Assembly: GCA_020073525.1 (NCBI GenBank)
Contig: JAIQFA010000004.1
Location: forward strand, 62,001 to 126,000
Reading direction: 5' to 3'
Origin: Terriglobia bacterium
GTDB taxonomy: Bacteria; Acidobacteriota; Terriglobia; Terriglobales; Acidobacteriaceae
DNA: 64,000 nt
Every line of letters begins with the position of its first letter. Position 1 is the first letter of the stretch. Shown one piece after another: positions 48,112 through 60,662 of this stretch. Made by a program: the position numbers and the translations under genes. A model generated the notes under the pieces. The model had not been told where the DNA came from, searched no databases, and was given only the letters and a program-made list of their open reading frames with translations.

Positions 48112-49110
48112 CTATTGCACCTGCATATTCTGGGGTTGAGCCGGGGAAGCGGCGGGCTGGTTCTGCAGCCCAGCGGTTCCCGTGGGTGGCTGGTTTAGCG
48201 ATTTCACGTAGGCCACCAGCGCGTTCAATTGTTCTTCGCTGACAATGCCCTGGAAGGTCGGCATCACCGGCTTAAAACCGCTCACGATCTTCGCAGTGGG
48301 ATTGAGGATGGACTCACGAACGTAGTTCTCGTCGGCAGTCACCGTGCGCCCGTCTTCGAGCAGAACCGGTTTGTTGTAGATACCGGTGAGATTGGGTCCG
48401 CGTCCCTGGACATCGAAGCGATGACAAGTGGAGCATCCAAGCTGCGTAAACAGCTGCTTGCCGGTCTCCTGCAAGGGGGCGGAAGGCCCGCCCGCCATCC
48501 ACTGCGCGTAATCCTGCGGCTCCATGACAACGATGTCTCCGCCCATGCCGGAGTGCTGGGTTCCGCAGTATTCGGCGCAGAATAAATGATAGCGGCCCGG
48601 CACCGTGGCCTTGAACCAGAGCGTAGTGTAGCGGCCGGGCAGTACATCCTGCTTGATGCGGAACGCCGGGACGAAGAAGCTGTGAATCACGTCCTGCGAA
48701 GTCATGATCAGCTTGATATTCTGGCCGATCGGGACGTGCAGCTCGTTGATCTCGCGTTGCCCCTCCATGTGCTCGATCTTCCACATCCACTGCTTGGCAA
48801 CGACGTAGACTTCGGTGGAGTCGGCCGGAGGCGTGCGCTCCTTGAAGAAAATGACCGCGCCCCAGATGAAGAACGTCAGCATCACAAAGAACGGAATGAT
48901 CGACCAGGTAATTTCGAGGATGGTCGAACCCTCGATGGGATGGGCTTCGCGGCCAGGTACCCGACGATACTTGATCGCCAGCATGGTGACGGCGAGGAAG
49001 ATGATCGCGGTCATGACGCCGGCGACAAGCAACAAATAGATGTAGAGGGCATCCACTTGGCCTGCCATGGTCGAGGCCTGATCGGGCCACAATGGTAGAA
49101 ATTTCGACAT
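48112..49110 (-). CDS. ctaC: cytochrome c oxidase subunit II fused to cytochrome c domain (caa3-type)
   Basis: 332 aa; [49 protein letters not shown] (CuA) and CSTCH heme site. Confidence 0.95.
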   Translation of the reverse strand: MSKFLPLWPDQASTMAGQVDALYIYLLLVAGVMTAIIFLAVTMLAIKYRRVPGREAHPIEGSTILEITWSIIPFFVMLTFFIWGAVIFFKERTPPADSTEVYVVAKQWMWKIEHMEGQREINELHVPIGQNIKLIMTSQDVIHSFFVPAFRIKQDVLPGRYTTLWFKATVPGRYHLFCAEYCGTQHSGMGGDIVVMEPQDYAQWMAGGPSAPLQETGKQLFTQLGCSTCHRFDVQGRGPNLTGIYNKPVLLEDGRTVTADENYVRESILNPTAKIVSGFKPVMPTFQGIVSEEQLNALVAYVKSLNQPPTGTAGLQNQPAASPAQPQNMQVQ

Positions 49111-49112
49111 AG

Positions 49113-50000
49113 TTATGCAGCTCGCCCCGGTTCGCCGTGACCCGCGTTGCGATCGACACGGAACATGACGAACATAAATGTTCCCAGGATGAGCATGGTC
49201 CCGAGCGCCGCCACTTTCAGGATATTGCTGACGACAGCGCCGTATTTTCCAGTCCTGGGATCGTAGTGATAGCAGTACAGCAGCACCTGGTCGCCGATGT
49301 TCCCAATCTTGTTTTGCGAGGCCTGCACCAGCCCGAGGCGCAGATCCTTGGGAGAGAACTCGACTCCGTAAAAGTATCCCGAAACGTGGTGGTCGGGCGT
49401 GAGCATAACAATCACGGCGGCGTGCGCGTACTGCTCGGTCTTCGGATCGAACTGATACTGGAATCCGACCGATTTGGTGAGCGCGTTAATCTGGTCAGCC
49501 TTCCCGGTGAGGAAGTGCCAGCCCTGATCCGAGTTCGCGCGGCCGTAGCGCTTCATGATGTCACGCTTTTTTGCGGCGGCCATTTCCGTGGTCTCGCGCG
49601 GATCGAAGCTCACCGTGACCACATCAAAATCCTGGCCGAGATTGAAGGTCAGTGCCTTCATCGAACCGACCAGCCCTTGCAGCAGTTCGCCACAGAGCAT
49701 GGGGCACTGGTAGTAACCCAGGTTCAGGATGACGGGGCGTCCGTGACCGAAGTAGTCGGCGAGCTTGACCGGGTTGCCGAGTTCGTCTTTGAATTCGAGA
49801 TTGGCGGGAACTTCGGCGTTGAGATGCTGCTCGATGCCGACGAATTCCAGCCCCGGTGGACGTTGATTGACGGGCGGGCTCATGATGCCACCGCCCATGA
49901 TTGGACCGCGCGCGCCCTGCGCAAACGACGGTGCGGCCGAGAGGATCAGCACGAAAGCTGCGATGACGATCGAATTTGCGAAACCACTTTTACTACGCAC
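49113..50000 (-). CDS. SCO family copper chaperone
   Basis: 295 aa; PVILNLGYYQCPMLCGELLQGLVGSMKAL (CxxxC), VTVSFDPRET. Confidence 0.92.
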   Translation of the reverse strand: MRSKSGFANSIVIAAFVLILSAAPSFAQGARGPIMGGGIMSPPVNQRPPGLEFVGIEQHLNAEVPANLEFKDELGNPVKLADYFGHGRPVILNLGYYQCPMLCGELLQGLVGSMKALTFNLGQDFDVVTVSFDPRETTEMAAAKKRDIMKRYGRANSDQGWHFLTGKADQINALTKSVGFQYQFDPKTEQYAHAAVIVMLTPDHHVSGYFYGVEFSPKDLRLGLVQASQNKIGNIGDQVLLYCYHYDPRTGKYGAVVSNILKVAALGTMLILGTFMFVMFRVDRNAGHGEPGRAA

Positions 50001-50032
50001 TGCTTTTTCCCTTTTCCGGCCAACTGCCCGCA

Positions 50033-50083
50033 GCGGCTAAAGCCGCCTTCATCTTCTTCACTTTACGGCGCGGCTGAAGCCGC
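50033..50083. repeat. paired hairpins GCGGCT(A/G)AAGCCGC
   Basis: GCGGCTAAAGCCGC at 50033-50046 and GCGGCTGAAGCCGC at 50070-50083. Confidence 0.7.
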
Positions 50084-50106
50084 ACCCATTCAAAGCAAAG
50101 TCTCTA

Positions 50107-50628
50107 TTACTTTGCTGCCGATTTCTGGGCAGGCACCTTGCCTGCCGCTGGCGATCCCGCATCCAGGTTGCCTTGTTGATAAACCGGCAATTTGCGTTCA
50201 ACAATCAATTCCATGGCACGCTCGATCGGAATGTGCGCCACACCGGCGTTTTCGTCGACCCAACCGTAGCTGTTGAGTCGGTTCTCCTGATCCATCAGGA
50301 AGTCACGAAATTGGCCACGCTCGTTCCATTCGAGCATGGGGGCGCCATTGTCTTTGAACTTCTTGTCGACGTAGTCTCCCTGGCCGGGAGCGAAGTCGAT
50401 ATGGCGCGAAGTGACTTCCGTCGACGGAGCCAACGGACTGGCGGTGGCCATCTGCGACCGCTCGTACTTATCGAGGAACGAATACATGCCGACAATGATG
50501 AAATATATGACTACGCCAACGACCGCGAGGCCAATCATGAAGGCGAAGACACCGCGTGCGGCCAAGTCTTCGTGTTCAAACTCGGTTTCGTGGCCGGAGT
50601 GGCCGTGGTTCATCATTTCTTCACTCAT
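50107..50628 (-). CDS. single-TM hypothetical protein in the ACIII/caa3 operon
   Basis: 173 aa; GVFAFMIGLAVVGVVIYFIIVGMYSFLDKYE; sits between SCO and ActF genes. Confidence 0.7.
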   Translation of the reverse strand: MSEEMMNHGHSGHETEFEHEDLAARGVFAFMIGLAVVGVVIYFIIVGMYSFLDKYERSQMATASPLAPSTEVTSRHIDFAPGQGDYVDKKFKDNGAPMLEWNERGQFRDFLMDQENRLNSYGWVDENAGVAHIPIERAMELIVERKLPVYQQGNLDAGSPAAGKVPAQKSAAK

Positions 50629-51811
50629 GCGACGGCTCCAGAAGTCTCAAGGTCTGCGGCGCGTTCACGGCCAGCAGCGGACGCGATCTCAGATTATGAA
50701 AGAAGTAGGCCATCCAAAGACCGCCCATCCCGGCGATGATTGCAAAATGCACCCAGCTGATGTGAAACGTGGAATGTTCCGACACCGGCTCGATATGCCA
50801 AAAGATATCGACCATGCGCATGAAGATGAGCCAGGACGCGAGGCGGACCAGCGTCCGCGCCTTGCGCTTCAATTGCCTCGAGAGTAAGAGCGCGAACGGT
50901 ACCGCGAAGTGGAACACTACCAGGAACAGGCCGACATACTCCCACCCGCCATTCATGCGAAGCTTGTACCACGGAATCTCTTCGGGCAGGTTGCCGGCCC
51001 AGATGATGAGCCACTGGGAAAAATTGAAGTATGCCCAGACCATGACGAAAGCCAGCATGAGCTTGCCGTGGTCGTGGACTTCCGTGTCCGTGAGGTAGTC
51101 GGACATCGGCTTGCGTTTGCCGAGGATGCTTTCGATGACCACGCAGAAGCAGAAGGCGGAGAGTGCTTCCCCGGCAATGAACAGCATGCCGTAAATGGTC
51201 GAGATCCAGCGCGCTTGCAGCGACATCACCCAGTCGATCACCGCAAACGAAATCGTGAGCGAGTAGATGACCAGCCCAATCGAACTCATGGCGCGGAAAC
51301 GCAACGTGCTCTGGCCTGCAGTCGTATCTTGCTCGGTGGACCAGCGATTCAAGAAGTAGGCCATCCCGACCCAGATCACGAAGTAAAGCATGTAGCGCAG
51401 CAAGATGCCGTTGAAGTTGAGATAGCTGTGCGTGATCTCCACGATCTTCGGGTCGGTCAGCCCCGGCCTGGCCCAGAAATACAGTTTGGGCAGGTTCAGC
51501 AGGATCGGGATAAACAGGACGAACATGAGGGGCAGCGTCATCATGCCCGATTCCAGGATGCGACGAATCACCGTGCCCCAGGCGCCGCCGACCAGGTGGT
51601 AGAGCATAAGGATGGCCATACATCCGAGCGACAGGCCAAGCCAGAACATGAAGCCTTCGAGGTAGGCGGAATAGAAGCTCTCGGGAGCAAGAAAAGCGCC
51701 GGCGATCGAAACAATCGCGCCGATCACACCAATGACGAGCGACCGCTGCTGGATGGTCTGAGCCACGGGCGGCGCCATCAGGTCTGACTTGTTCATGGTG
51801 GCCGTGGTCAT
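50621..51811 (-). CDS. actF: alternative complex III subunit ActF-like (quinol:cytochrome c oxidoreductase quinone-binding subunit)
   Basis: Start MTTATMNKSDLMAPPV; polytopic; overlaps the actE stop by 4 nt. Confidence 0.82.
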   Translation of the reverse strand: MTTATMNKSDLMAPPVAQTIQQRSLVIGVIGAIVSIAGAFLAPESFYSAYLEGFMFWLGLSLGCMAILMLYHLVGGAWGTVIRRILESGMMTLPLMFVLFIPILLNLPKLYFWARPGLTDPKIVEITHSYLNFNGILLRYMLYFVIWVGMAYFLNRWSTEQDTTAGQSTLRFRAMSSIGLVIYSLTISFAVIDWVMSLQARWISTIYGMLFIAGEALSAFCFCVVIESILGKRKPMSDYLTDTEVHDHGKLMLAFVMVWAYFNFSQWLIIWAGNLPEEIPWYKLRMNGGWEYVGLFLVVFHFAVPFALLLSRQLKRKARTLVRLASWLIFMRMVDIFWHIEPVSEHSTFHISWVHFAIIAGMGGLWMAYFFHNLRSRPLLAVNAPQTLRLLEPSHE

Positions 51812-52473
51812 TTGTGCTCCCCCTCTGCAGCGGCGGGCGGCGCGGGCGCCACCTCGGGCAGCGTCGCTCCGTTGCCGATATCGCGGAACTGCGGCGGAGG
51901 CGCCTTCATGTCTTGTCCCGCGGGAACGTCGCTCGACGTCGCATTCTGGCTCAGTTGCAGCGCGCGGATGTAAGCCGCGATGCACCAGCGATCGCGCGGG
52001 GCAATCTGGGAGGCGTAATCGGGCATGACGCCGAAACCATTGGTATCTACGTCGAAGAGGTAGCCGATTGGCACTTTCCGCAGACGGTCAATGTGAAACG
52101 ACGGCGGCTTGCGGAAGCCGCGCGTGGGGATAAAGCCATTGCCATCGCCAACGCGTCCGTGACAGGGCGTGCAGTAGATATTGAACCGCTCGCGTCCGCG
52201 CTCGAGCACTTCCTTCGTTACCGGGAACGGCATATAGTCGCCGGGCGCGTTCCCAATTTTTCCGGTGTAGAAGTACGTATCTTCGCGAAGATCGCCGCGA
52301 GCTACCGTACCCTCGACGGGCAACCGGGCGGAGCGATCGTCAGCGAAGAAATCGCTCTTCGCCATGGGACGGTAATAGGGCTGCATGTGCATGTCGAGAC
52401 GGCATCCGGCAGTGATGGCAATCAGAGCCAGCAGCGCGGGCAGAACTTTTCGGAGGTTGCGAGTGGCGCCCAT
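51808..52473 (-). CDS. actE: alternative complex III monoheme cytochrome c subunit ActE-like
   Basis: 221 aa; lipoprotein-type LIAITAGC, heme motif CTPCHGRVGDGNGF, GFGVMPDYASQIAPRDRWCIAAYIRALQ. Confidence 0.88.
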   Translation of the reverse strand: MGATRNLRKVLPALLALIAITAGCRLDMHMQPYYRPMAKSDFFADDRSARLPVEGTVARGDLREDTYFYTGKIGNAPGDYMPFPVTKEVLERGRERFNIYCTPCHGRVGDGNGFIPTRGFRKPPSFHIDRLRKVPIGYLFDVDTNGFGVMPDYASQIAPRDRWCIAAYIRALQLSQNATSSDVPAGQDMKAPPPQFRDIGNGATLPEVAPAPPAAAEGEHK

Positions 52474-52475
52474 GA

Positions 52476-53024
52476 CTAGCTCGGCACCTCCGCGACCATT
52501 CGTGGAGAAAGGCCCGAAAGAAACGAGCGCGTGCGGGCGGCGTCATATTTCGGGTCACTCGAAAACACGACCAGAAAGAACTTGTTGTCAGAAGCCTTGG
52601 CAAACTCAGGCACGTTGAACACTGGGTGATAGGGCATGGGCAGGCCGTTGAGGGCGAGCATGCCGATCGCGGCAGAAAGTCCGCCAAAGAGAATCGTCAA
52701 TTCGAAGGTCACGATGATAAACGAGGGCCATGAATGAAGCGGGCGGCCGCCGACGTTGACCGGATACGTGATCACCGCCACCCAGTACTGAAGCGCATAC
52801 GCCGATAGCCCGCCGATCAGTCCCCCGATGAGGACGACGAGCGGCACGCGATTCTTGTGAAAACCGATCGCTTCGGCGAGGCCCTCAATGGGAAATGGGC
52901 TGTAAGCGTCGAGTTTCTCGTAGCCCGCTTCGTGCGCCTTGTGAGCGGCGGCTACCAACTCTTTCGCCGAATCGAACTCAGCCATCAATCCGTAGATCGG
53001 ACCGTTGCCTGAAAAATCGCTCAT
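52476..53024 (-). CDS. actD: alternative complex III subunit ActD-like (DUF3341)
   Basis: Start MSDFSGNGPIYGLMAEFDSAKELVAAAHKAHEAGYEKLDAYSPFPIEGL. Confidence 0.9.
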   Translation of the reverse strand: MSDFSGNGPIYGLMAEFDSAKELVAAAHKAHEAGYEKLDAYSPFPIEGLAEAIGFHKNRVPLVVLIGGLIGGLSAYALQYWVAVITYPVNVGGRPLHSWPSFIIVTFELTILFGGLSAAIGMLALNGLPMPYHPVFNVPEFAKASDNKFFLVVFSSDPKYDAARTRSFLSGLSPRMVAEVPS

Positions 53025-54412
53025 TGCTTCACCTCCGCCGCCTCGTGCACCTGCGACTCCGGCAGCAAAGTGCGCAATTCGAAGATGGAGATCATGGGCA
53101 GGATGCGAACGAACAACCACATGGCAGTCAAGAACATGCCGATGGTGCCAGCGAACGTCATCCAATCCCACTTGGTTGGGTAGTATTGCCCCCACGAAGA
53201 GGTCAGGAAGTCACGGCTCAAGCTGACGACAACGATGATAAAGCGCTCCAGCCACATGCCCACCAGCACGACGAATGAAATCAGCCAGAGCCAGCCGGTC
53301 GAGACGCGGAACTTTTTCAGCCACAGAACCTGCGGGATGAAAATGTTGCAGGCGAGCAGCGCAGCGTACGCCAGCCGGTACGGGCCGTGCAGCCGGTTCC
53401 AGAGCAGGAACGAATCAAACTGGTTGCCACTGTACCAGCCCATGAACGCTTCCATGCCATAGCCATAGGCAACGATGAGGCCGGTGGCCAGCATGACCTT
53501 GGCGGCGTTCTCGAGATGCCGCATGGTGATGAAGTCTTCAAGCTTGTAGATGGCGCGAATCGGAATCGCGAGACAAAGCACCATGGCGAAACCGGAATAG
53601 ATAGCGCCCGCAACAAAGTACGGCGGGAAGATGGTGGTGTGCCAGCCGGGCACGATGCCGACGGCGAAATCGAAGCTCACAACCGTGTGCACGGAAAGCA
53701 CCAGCGGCGTCGCGAGACCAGCCAGAAGTAGGTAGGCCGTCTCATAACGGTGCCAGTGGCGGGCGGAACCACGCCATCCCATCGCTAGCAGCCCGTAGAT
53801 GCGCTGCACCCAAGGATTCTCGGCGCGGTCGCGCAGGCTGGCGAGATCGGGAATTAATCCGATAAACCAGAAGACCAGCGAAATCGTGAAGTAAGTCGAA
53901 ACCGCGAACACGTCCCACACCAGCGGACTGCGGAAATTCGGCCAGTAGCCCATGGTGTTCGGATACGGGAAGAGCCAATACGCCAGCCACGGGCGTCCAG
54001 TGTGAGCGAGTGGAAAGATGCCGGCGCAGGCAACTGCAAACAGCGTCATGGCTTCGGCGAAGCGGTTGATCGAGTTGCGCCAGGTCTGCCGCAACAGCGC
54101 AAGAATCGCGGAAATCAGCGTGCCCGCGTGGCCAATACCGATCCACCACACAAAGTTGACGATGGCGAATCCCCAACCGATGGGAATGTTGATGCCCCAG
54201 ATGCCCGTGCCTTTGATGAACAGGTAGCCCAAGGCCATCATCAGTACGTTCATCAGCGAGAACACGATCAGGAAGCCGAAGATCCATCCCAGCGAGACGG
54301 GACGGCTCAGCACGATGTTGCTGATCTTCTCGGTGATGGTGGAGAAGGTGTGGCCCGGTGCGATTACCGGCACTCGCCTGTCTGCCACGGGTATTTGTGT
54401 ATTGGTAGCCAT
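53021..54412 (-). CDS. actC: alternative complex III NrfD-like integral membrane subunit ActC
   Basis: 463 aa polytopic; GWGFAIVNFVWWIGIGHAGTLISAILALLRQTWRNSINRFAEAMTLFA. Confidence 0.92.
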   Translation of the reverse strand: MATNTQIPVADRRVPVIAPGHTFSTITEKISNIVLSRPVSLGWIFGFLIVFSLMNVLMMALGYLFIKGTGIWGINIPIGWGFAIVNFVWWIGIGHAGTLISAILALLRQTWRNSINRFAEAMTLFAVACAGIFPLAHTGRPWLAYWLFPYPNTMGYWPNFRSPLVWDVFAVSTYFTISLVFWFIGLIPDLASLRDRAENPWVQRIYGLLAMGWRGSARHWHRYETAYLLLAGLATPLVLSVHTVVSFDFAVGIVPGWHTTIFPPYFVAGAIYSGFAMVLCLAIPIRAIYKLEDFITMRHLENAAKVMLATGLIVAYGYGMEAFMGWYSGNQFDSFLLWNRLHGPYRLAYAALLACNIFIPQVLWLKKFRVSTGWLWLISFVVLVGMWLERFIIVVVSLSRDFLTSSWGQYYPTKWDWMTFAGTIGMFLTAMWLFVRILPMISIFELRTLLPESQVHEAAEVKQ

Positions 54413-54454
54413 GCCTTACATGCGCTCCACTGCTTAGGTTCTAGGTCTCAGGTG

Positions 54455-57577
<3,123 letters not shown>

Positions 57578-57588
57578 TTTCGAATCGG

Positions 57589-57610
57589 CTCTCAGCTGTC
57601 AGCTATCAGT
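57589..57610 (-). repeat. period-7 array, heptamer family
   Basis: Minus strand: TGATAGC TGACAGC TGAGAG, in the actA-actB gap. Confidence 0.8.
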
Positions 57611-57622
57611 AAAACCTAGCCC

Positions 57623-58330
57623 CTAGCGATGACAGGTGTTGCAACTGGTAATGCCGCTGACCGAGCGCACCTTGTACGCCTCTTTCAATGCATTGCCCAG
57701 CGCGATCTGGTCGTTGTATTTCTTTCCGCCAAATTCGACCTCATTCTTGCCCATCGGGTCGTTGACCGGAGGCTCATAGCGCATGTTGAAAACCTGTTCG
57801 CGCGGGCGCAGATATTTTTCCGGAGCGCGGTGACAATCAAGACAGAATTCCATCTGCAGCGATGCGAACTGATACGTATAGGGCATCTGGTCCACCGGGC
57901 CGTGGCAGGTGTTGCAGCCCACGCCCTTGTTGATGTGAATGCTGTGATTGAAATAAACGTAGTTGGGCAACTGGTTCACGCGCGTCCATTCGAGGGAGCG
58001 GCCGGTGCGGAAACTTTCGCGGACCGGCTCCAGATATGCCGCGTTGGTCCAGATCTGGGCATGGCAGTTGATGCAGGTCTTCGTGGGCGGAATGCCGGCA
58101 AAGCTCGACTCCTCAACCGAGGTGTGGCAGTAACGGCAATCGATGCCGAGCCCGGTCACATGGTGCTGGTGGCTGAACGGAACCGGCTGCGATTTGCGCA
58201 CTCCGGCATACGTGATGTACGGAGTCCGCTCCAGTAGCATCAGCGCCCAGAACGCCCCGCCCACGGCAAGCACCACGAGGACCAGGGAGGCCCGGGCGAT
58301 GGCATTACTGCTGCGCGGAAAAATCTGCAT
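57623..58330 (-). CDS. actA: alternative complex III multiheme cytochrome c subunit ActA-like
   Basis: 235 aa with five CxxCH motifs (CRYCH, CINCH, CNTCH, CLDCH, CNTCH) and N-terminal TM. Confidence 0.93.
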   Translation of the reverse strand: MQIFPRSSNAIARASLVLVVLAVGGAFWALMLLERTPYITYAGVRKSQPVPFSHQHHVTGLGIDCRYCHTSVEESSFAGIPPTKTCINCHAQIWTNAAYLEPVRESFRTGRSLEWTRVNQLPNYVYFNHSIHINKGVGCNTCHGPVDQMPYTYQFASLQMEFCLDCHRAPEKYLRPREQVFNMRYEPPVNDPMGKNEVEFGGKKYNDQIALGNALKEAYKVRSVSGITSCNTCHR

Positions 58331-58398
58331 TGAATATGAAGTCTTTTAGTTGGGAATTGGCTTGCGCCGCTCCCGGCTGACCGCATTCCTATGATTTA

Positions 58399-58418
58399 CG
58401 TCACATAGTCCAGTGACG
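58399..58418. promoter_or_regulatory. candidate operator upstream of actA
   Basis: Inverted repeat CGTCAC-ATAGTCCA-GTGACG ~70 nt upstream of the actA start. Confidence 0.4.
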
Positions 58419-58590
58419 CAGGATACTGAAACACGTGAGTATAACAGTTGAGTGGCGAAATGGACCAGATCGATTTCGATTTTCTTTGTGTCAGTTCAGG
58501 AAATCGAACCTTCAGAAAAATCAACCGCATTTTCGCCTCTATTACGAAAGTACCGTGAGGCATTTCTAAAGCTTGGACGGTCCACAAACC

Positions 58591-60036
58591 TCAACGCAGG
58601 TGCATGACCAGCAGCTTCGGTTCCGTCATTTCCTGAATCGCGTCGCGCAAACCTTCGCGGCCCAGTCCGGAATCTTTGATGCCGCCATAGGGCATGTGGT
58701 CGATGCGAAACGTAGGAACATCGCCCGCAATCAAGCCGCCGACTTCAAGTTCGTCGTAGGCCTGAAAGATGAGCTTGGCATCGCGCGTAAAAAGCCCGGC
58801 CTGCAGTCCATACGCAGAGCTGTTGATCTGCTTCAGGGCGGAGGCGAAATCGTTGTAGGGCTCGACCGTCACGACCGGCGCAAAGATTTCCTGACAATTC
58901 ACTTTCATGCTCGGCTTGGTGCTGGTCAGCACGGTGGGCTCGAACAGCGAGCGTTTGCGCTTGCCGCCGCAGAGCAGCCGCGCGCCGCCGCGAATGGCTT
59001 CCTCCACCCATTCTGCAGCACGGATCGCATCGCTTTCGCGGATCAGCGGGCCAAGATCACTCGACTCGCTCAGCGGATCGCCGACTTTCAGTTTGCTGAC
59101 CGCAGCCAGCAACAACTCGGTAAATTTTCCGTAGACGGAATGCTCGACCAGAATGCGCTGCACCGAGATACAAGACTGTCCGGCATAAGCAAAGCCGCCG
59201 GTAACACAGCGGTCGGCGGCGTAAGCAAGATCAGTATCGCTGTGGACGATGACGCCCGAATTCCCTCCGAGCTCGAGAACAACTTTTTTCTTTCCCGCGT
59301 TGTTCTTGATGGCCCAGCCGACCGCGGCACTGCCCGTGAAGCTGATGAGCTTGATGCGTTCATCGCTGACCAGCAAGCTTGAGTCTCCATTGGCGAGCAG
59401 AAGCGCATTGAATCCGCCATCGGGCCATCCCGCTTGCTGGATCACTTCAGCCAGCAACAGGGCGGTGAGCGGCGTCTCGGGCGCGGGCTTGAGCACCATC
59501 GAACATCCGGCAGCAATGGCCGGCGCGACTTTGTGCGCTACCAGATTTAGCGGAAAATTGAAGGGCGTGATTCCGGCGACGGGACCGAGGGGAAACCGTT
59601 TGACGATACCCCAACGTCCAGCAGTGGACTGCTGCCAATCCAGCGGCAAATATTCGCCGTAGCCGCGGACCGTCTCTTCCGCGGCGATGTTGAACGTAAA
59701 GACGGCGCGGTCAACTTCGCTGCGAGCGCTCTTGATCGGCTTGCCTGCTTCCAGAGCAATCGTGCGCGCAAATTCCTCTTTGCGATCATGAATACCGATG
59801 GCGATCTGGCGCAGAACGCGTTGGCGTTCGAAAGCAGGCAGTCGCCGCGTGGTTCCGAAAGCCTTGACGGCGGCGGCAATCGCAGCTTCGGCATGTTCGC
59901 GGCGTCCCTGGTGGACATGCGCAATGAGCGCGCCGTCGTAAGGCGCACGCACCTCAACGATGTCACCCTCCTCCAGCCACTTCCCGTCCAGAAAAAATCC
60001 ATGGGTTGCCACTGGAGTTACTGTCATCTCTGCCAT
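58591..60036 (-). CDS. aldehyde dehydrogenase family protein
   Basis: Start MAEMTVTPVATHGFFLDGKWLEEGD; VLELGGNSGVIVHSDTDL, FAYAGQSCISVQRILV. Confidence 0.93.
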   Translation of the reverse strand: MAEMTVTPVATHGFFLDGKWLEEGDIVEVRAPYDGALIAHVHQGRREHAEAAIAAAVKAFGTTRRLPAFERQRVLRQIAIGIHDRKEEFARTIALEAGKPIKSARSEVDRAVFTFNIAAEETVRGYGEYLPLDWQQSTAGRWGIVKRFPLGPVAGITPFNFPLNLVAHKVAPAIAAGCSMVLKPAPETPLTALLLAEVIQQAGWPDGGFNALLLANGDSSLLVSDERIKLISFTGSAAVGWAIKNNAGKKKVVLELGGNSGVIVHSDTDLAYAADRCVTGGFAYAGQSCISVQRILVEHSVYGKFTELLLAAVSKLKVGDPLSESSDLGPLIRESDAIRAAEWVEEAIRGGARLLCGGKRKRSLFEPTVLTSTKPSMKVNCQEIFAPVVTVEPYNDFASALKQINSSAYGLQAGLFTRDAKLIFQAYDELEVGGLIAGDVPTFRIDHMPYGGIKDSGLGREGLRDAIQEMTEPKLLVMHLR

Positions 60037-60164
60037 TGCCTGACCCCTTTTCAGCCGCCCCTGTTCGCGAGAGGATTCGCGTCTTGATTTGCGTTCCACG
60101 ATTATAGAACTTTGCGAGGAGCGCGGTTATCCACAAGTGCGCGGGGGCGCCCGCCGCTTGGATG

Positions 60165-60572
60165 TCATTTGCCGGTCGGCGGTTTGAAGCGGTCGTCGAT
60201 TTCCACCTGGTATCCCGCAACCAACCGGTTGGTCTCGTTCACCATTCCGACCACCGACATCAGTTCCTTAAACTGAGCATCGGTCATGCCTTTGTTCTTT
60301 GCCGAGGCGGTATGGGAAGCGATGCAGTATTCGCACTGGTTGGACACTGAGACGGCAACGTAAATCATTTCTTTGGTCAGCGGGTCAAGCGCCCCTGGAG
60401 CCATGATCTGCTTGATGTCTTCCCAAGTGCGCTTGAGCAGGACCGGATCATGCGCGATGGCCTTCCAGAAATTGTTGATCCAGTCGGTCTTGCGTGTAGT
60501 CATGATGTCGTCATAGATGGCGCGCACTTCGAGAGTGGCGTCGGCGTATTCGATCAGTCCAAAGATTGACAT
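60165..60572 (-). CDS. carboxymuconolactone decarboxylase/AhpD-like family protein
   Basis: 135 aa; MTKEMIYVAVSVSNQCEYCIASHTASAKNKGMT-type CxxCxxxH motif. Confidence 0.92.
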   Translation of the reverse strand: MSIFGLIEYADATLEVRAIYDDIMTTRKTDWINNFWKAIAHDPVLLKRTWEDIKQIMAPGALDPLTKEMIYVAVSVSNQCEYCIASHTASAKNKGMTDAQFKELMSVVGMVNETNRLVAGYQVEIDDRFKPPTGK

Positions 60573-60599
60573 AAAGTTCTCCAGTATTCCTTGATTTCT

Positions 60600-60650
60600 T
60601 CTGTGCTCCTCGGTGGTGAAGAGATCTTTACCACAGAGGACACAGGGTAC
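60600..60650. repeat. palindromic repeat, family C
   Basis: TCTGTGCTCCTCGGTGGTGAAGAGATCTTTACCACAGAGGACACAGGG. Confidence 0.75.
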
Positions 60651-60662
60651 TCCGGTATGTGC

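Noticed and set aside
49137-50276. 379-aa plus-strand ORF
   Set aside because: Antisense to the SCO gene and its neighbour; no motifs.
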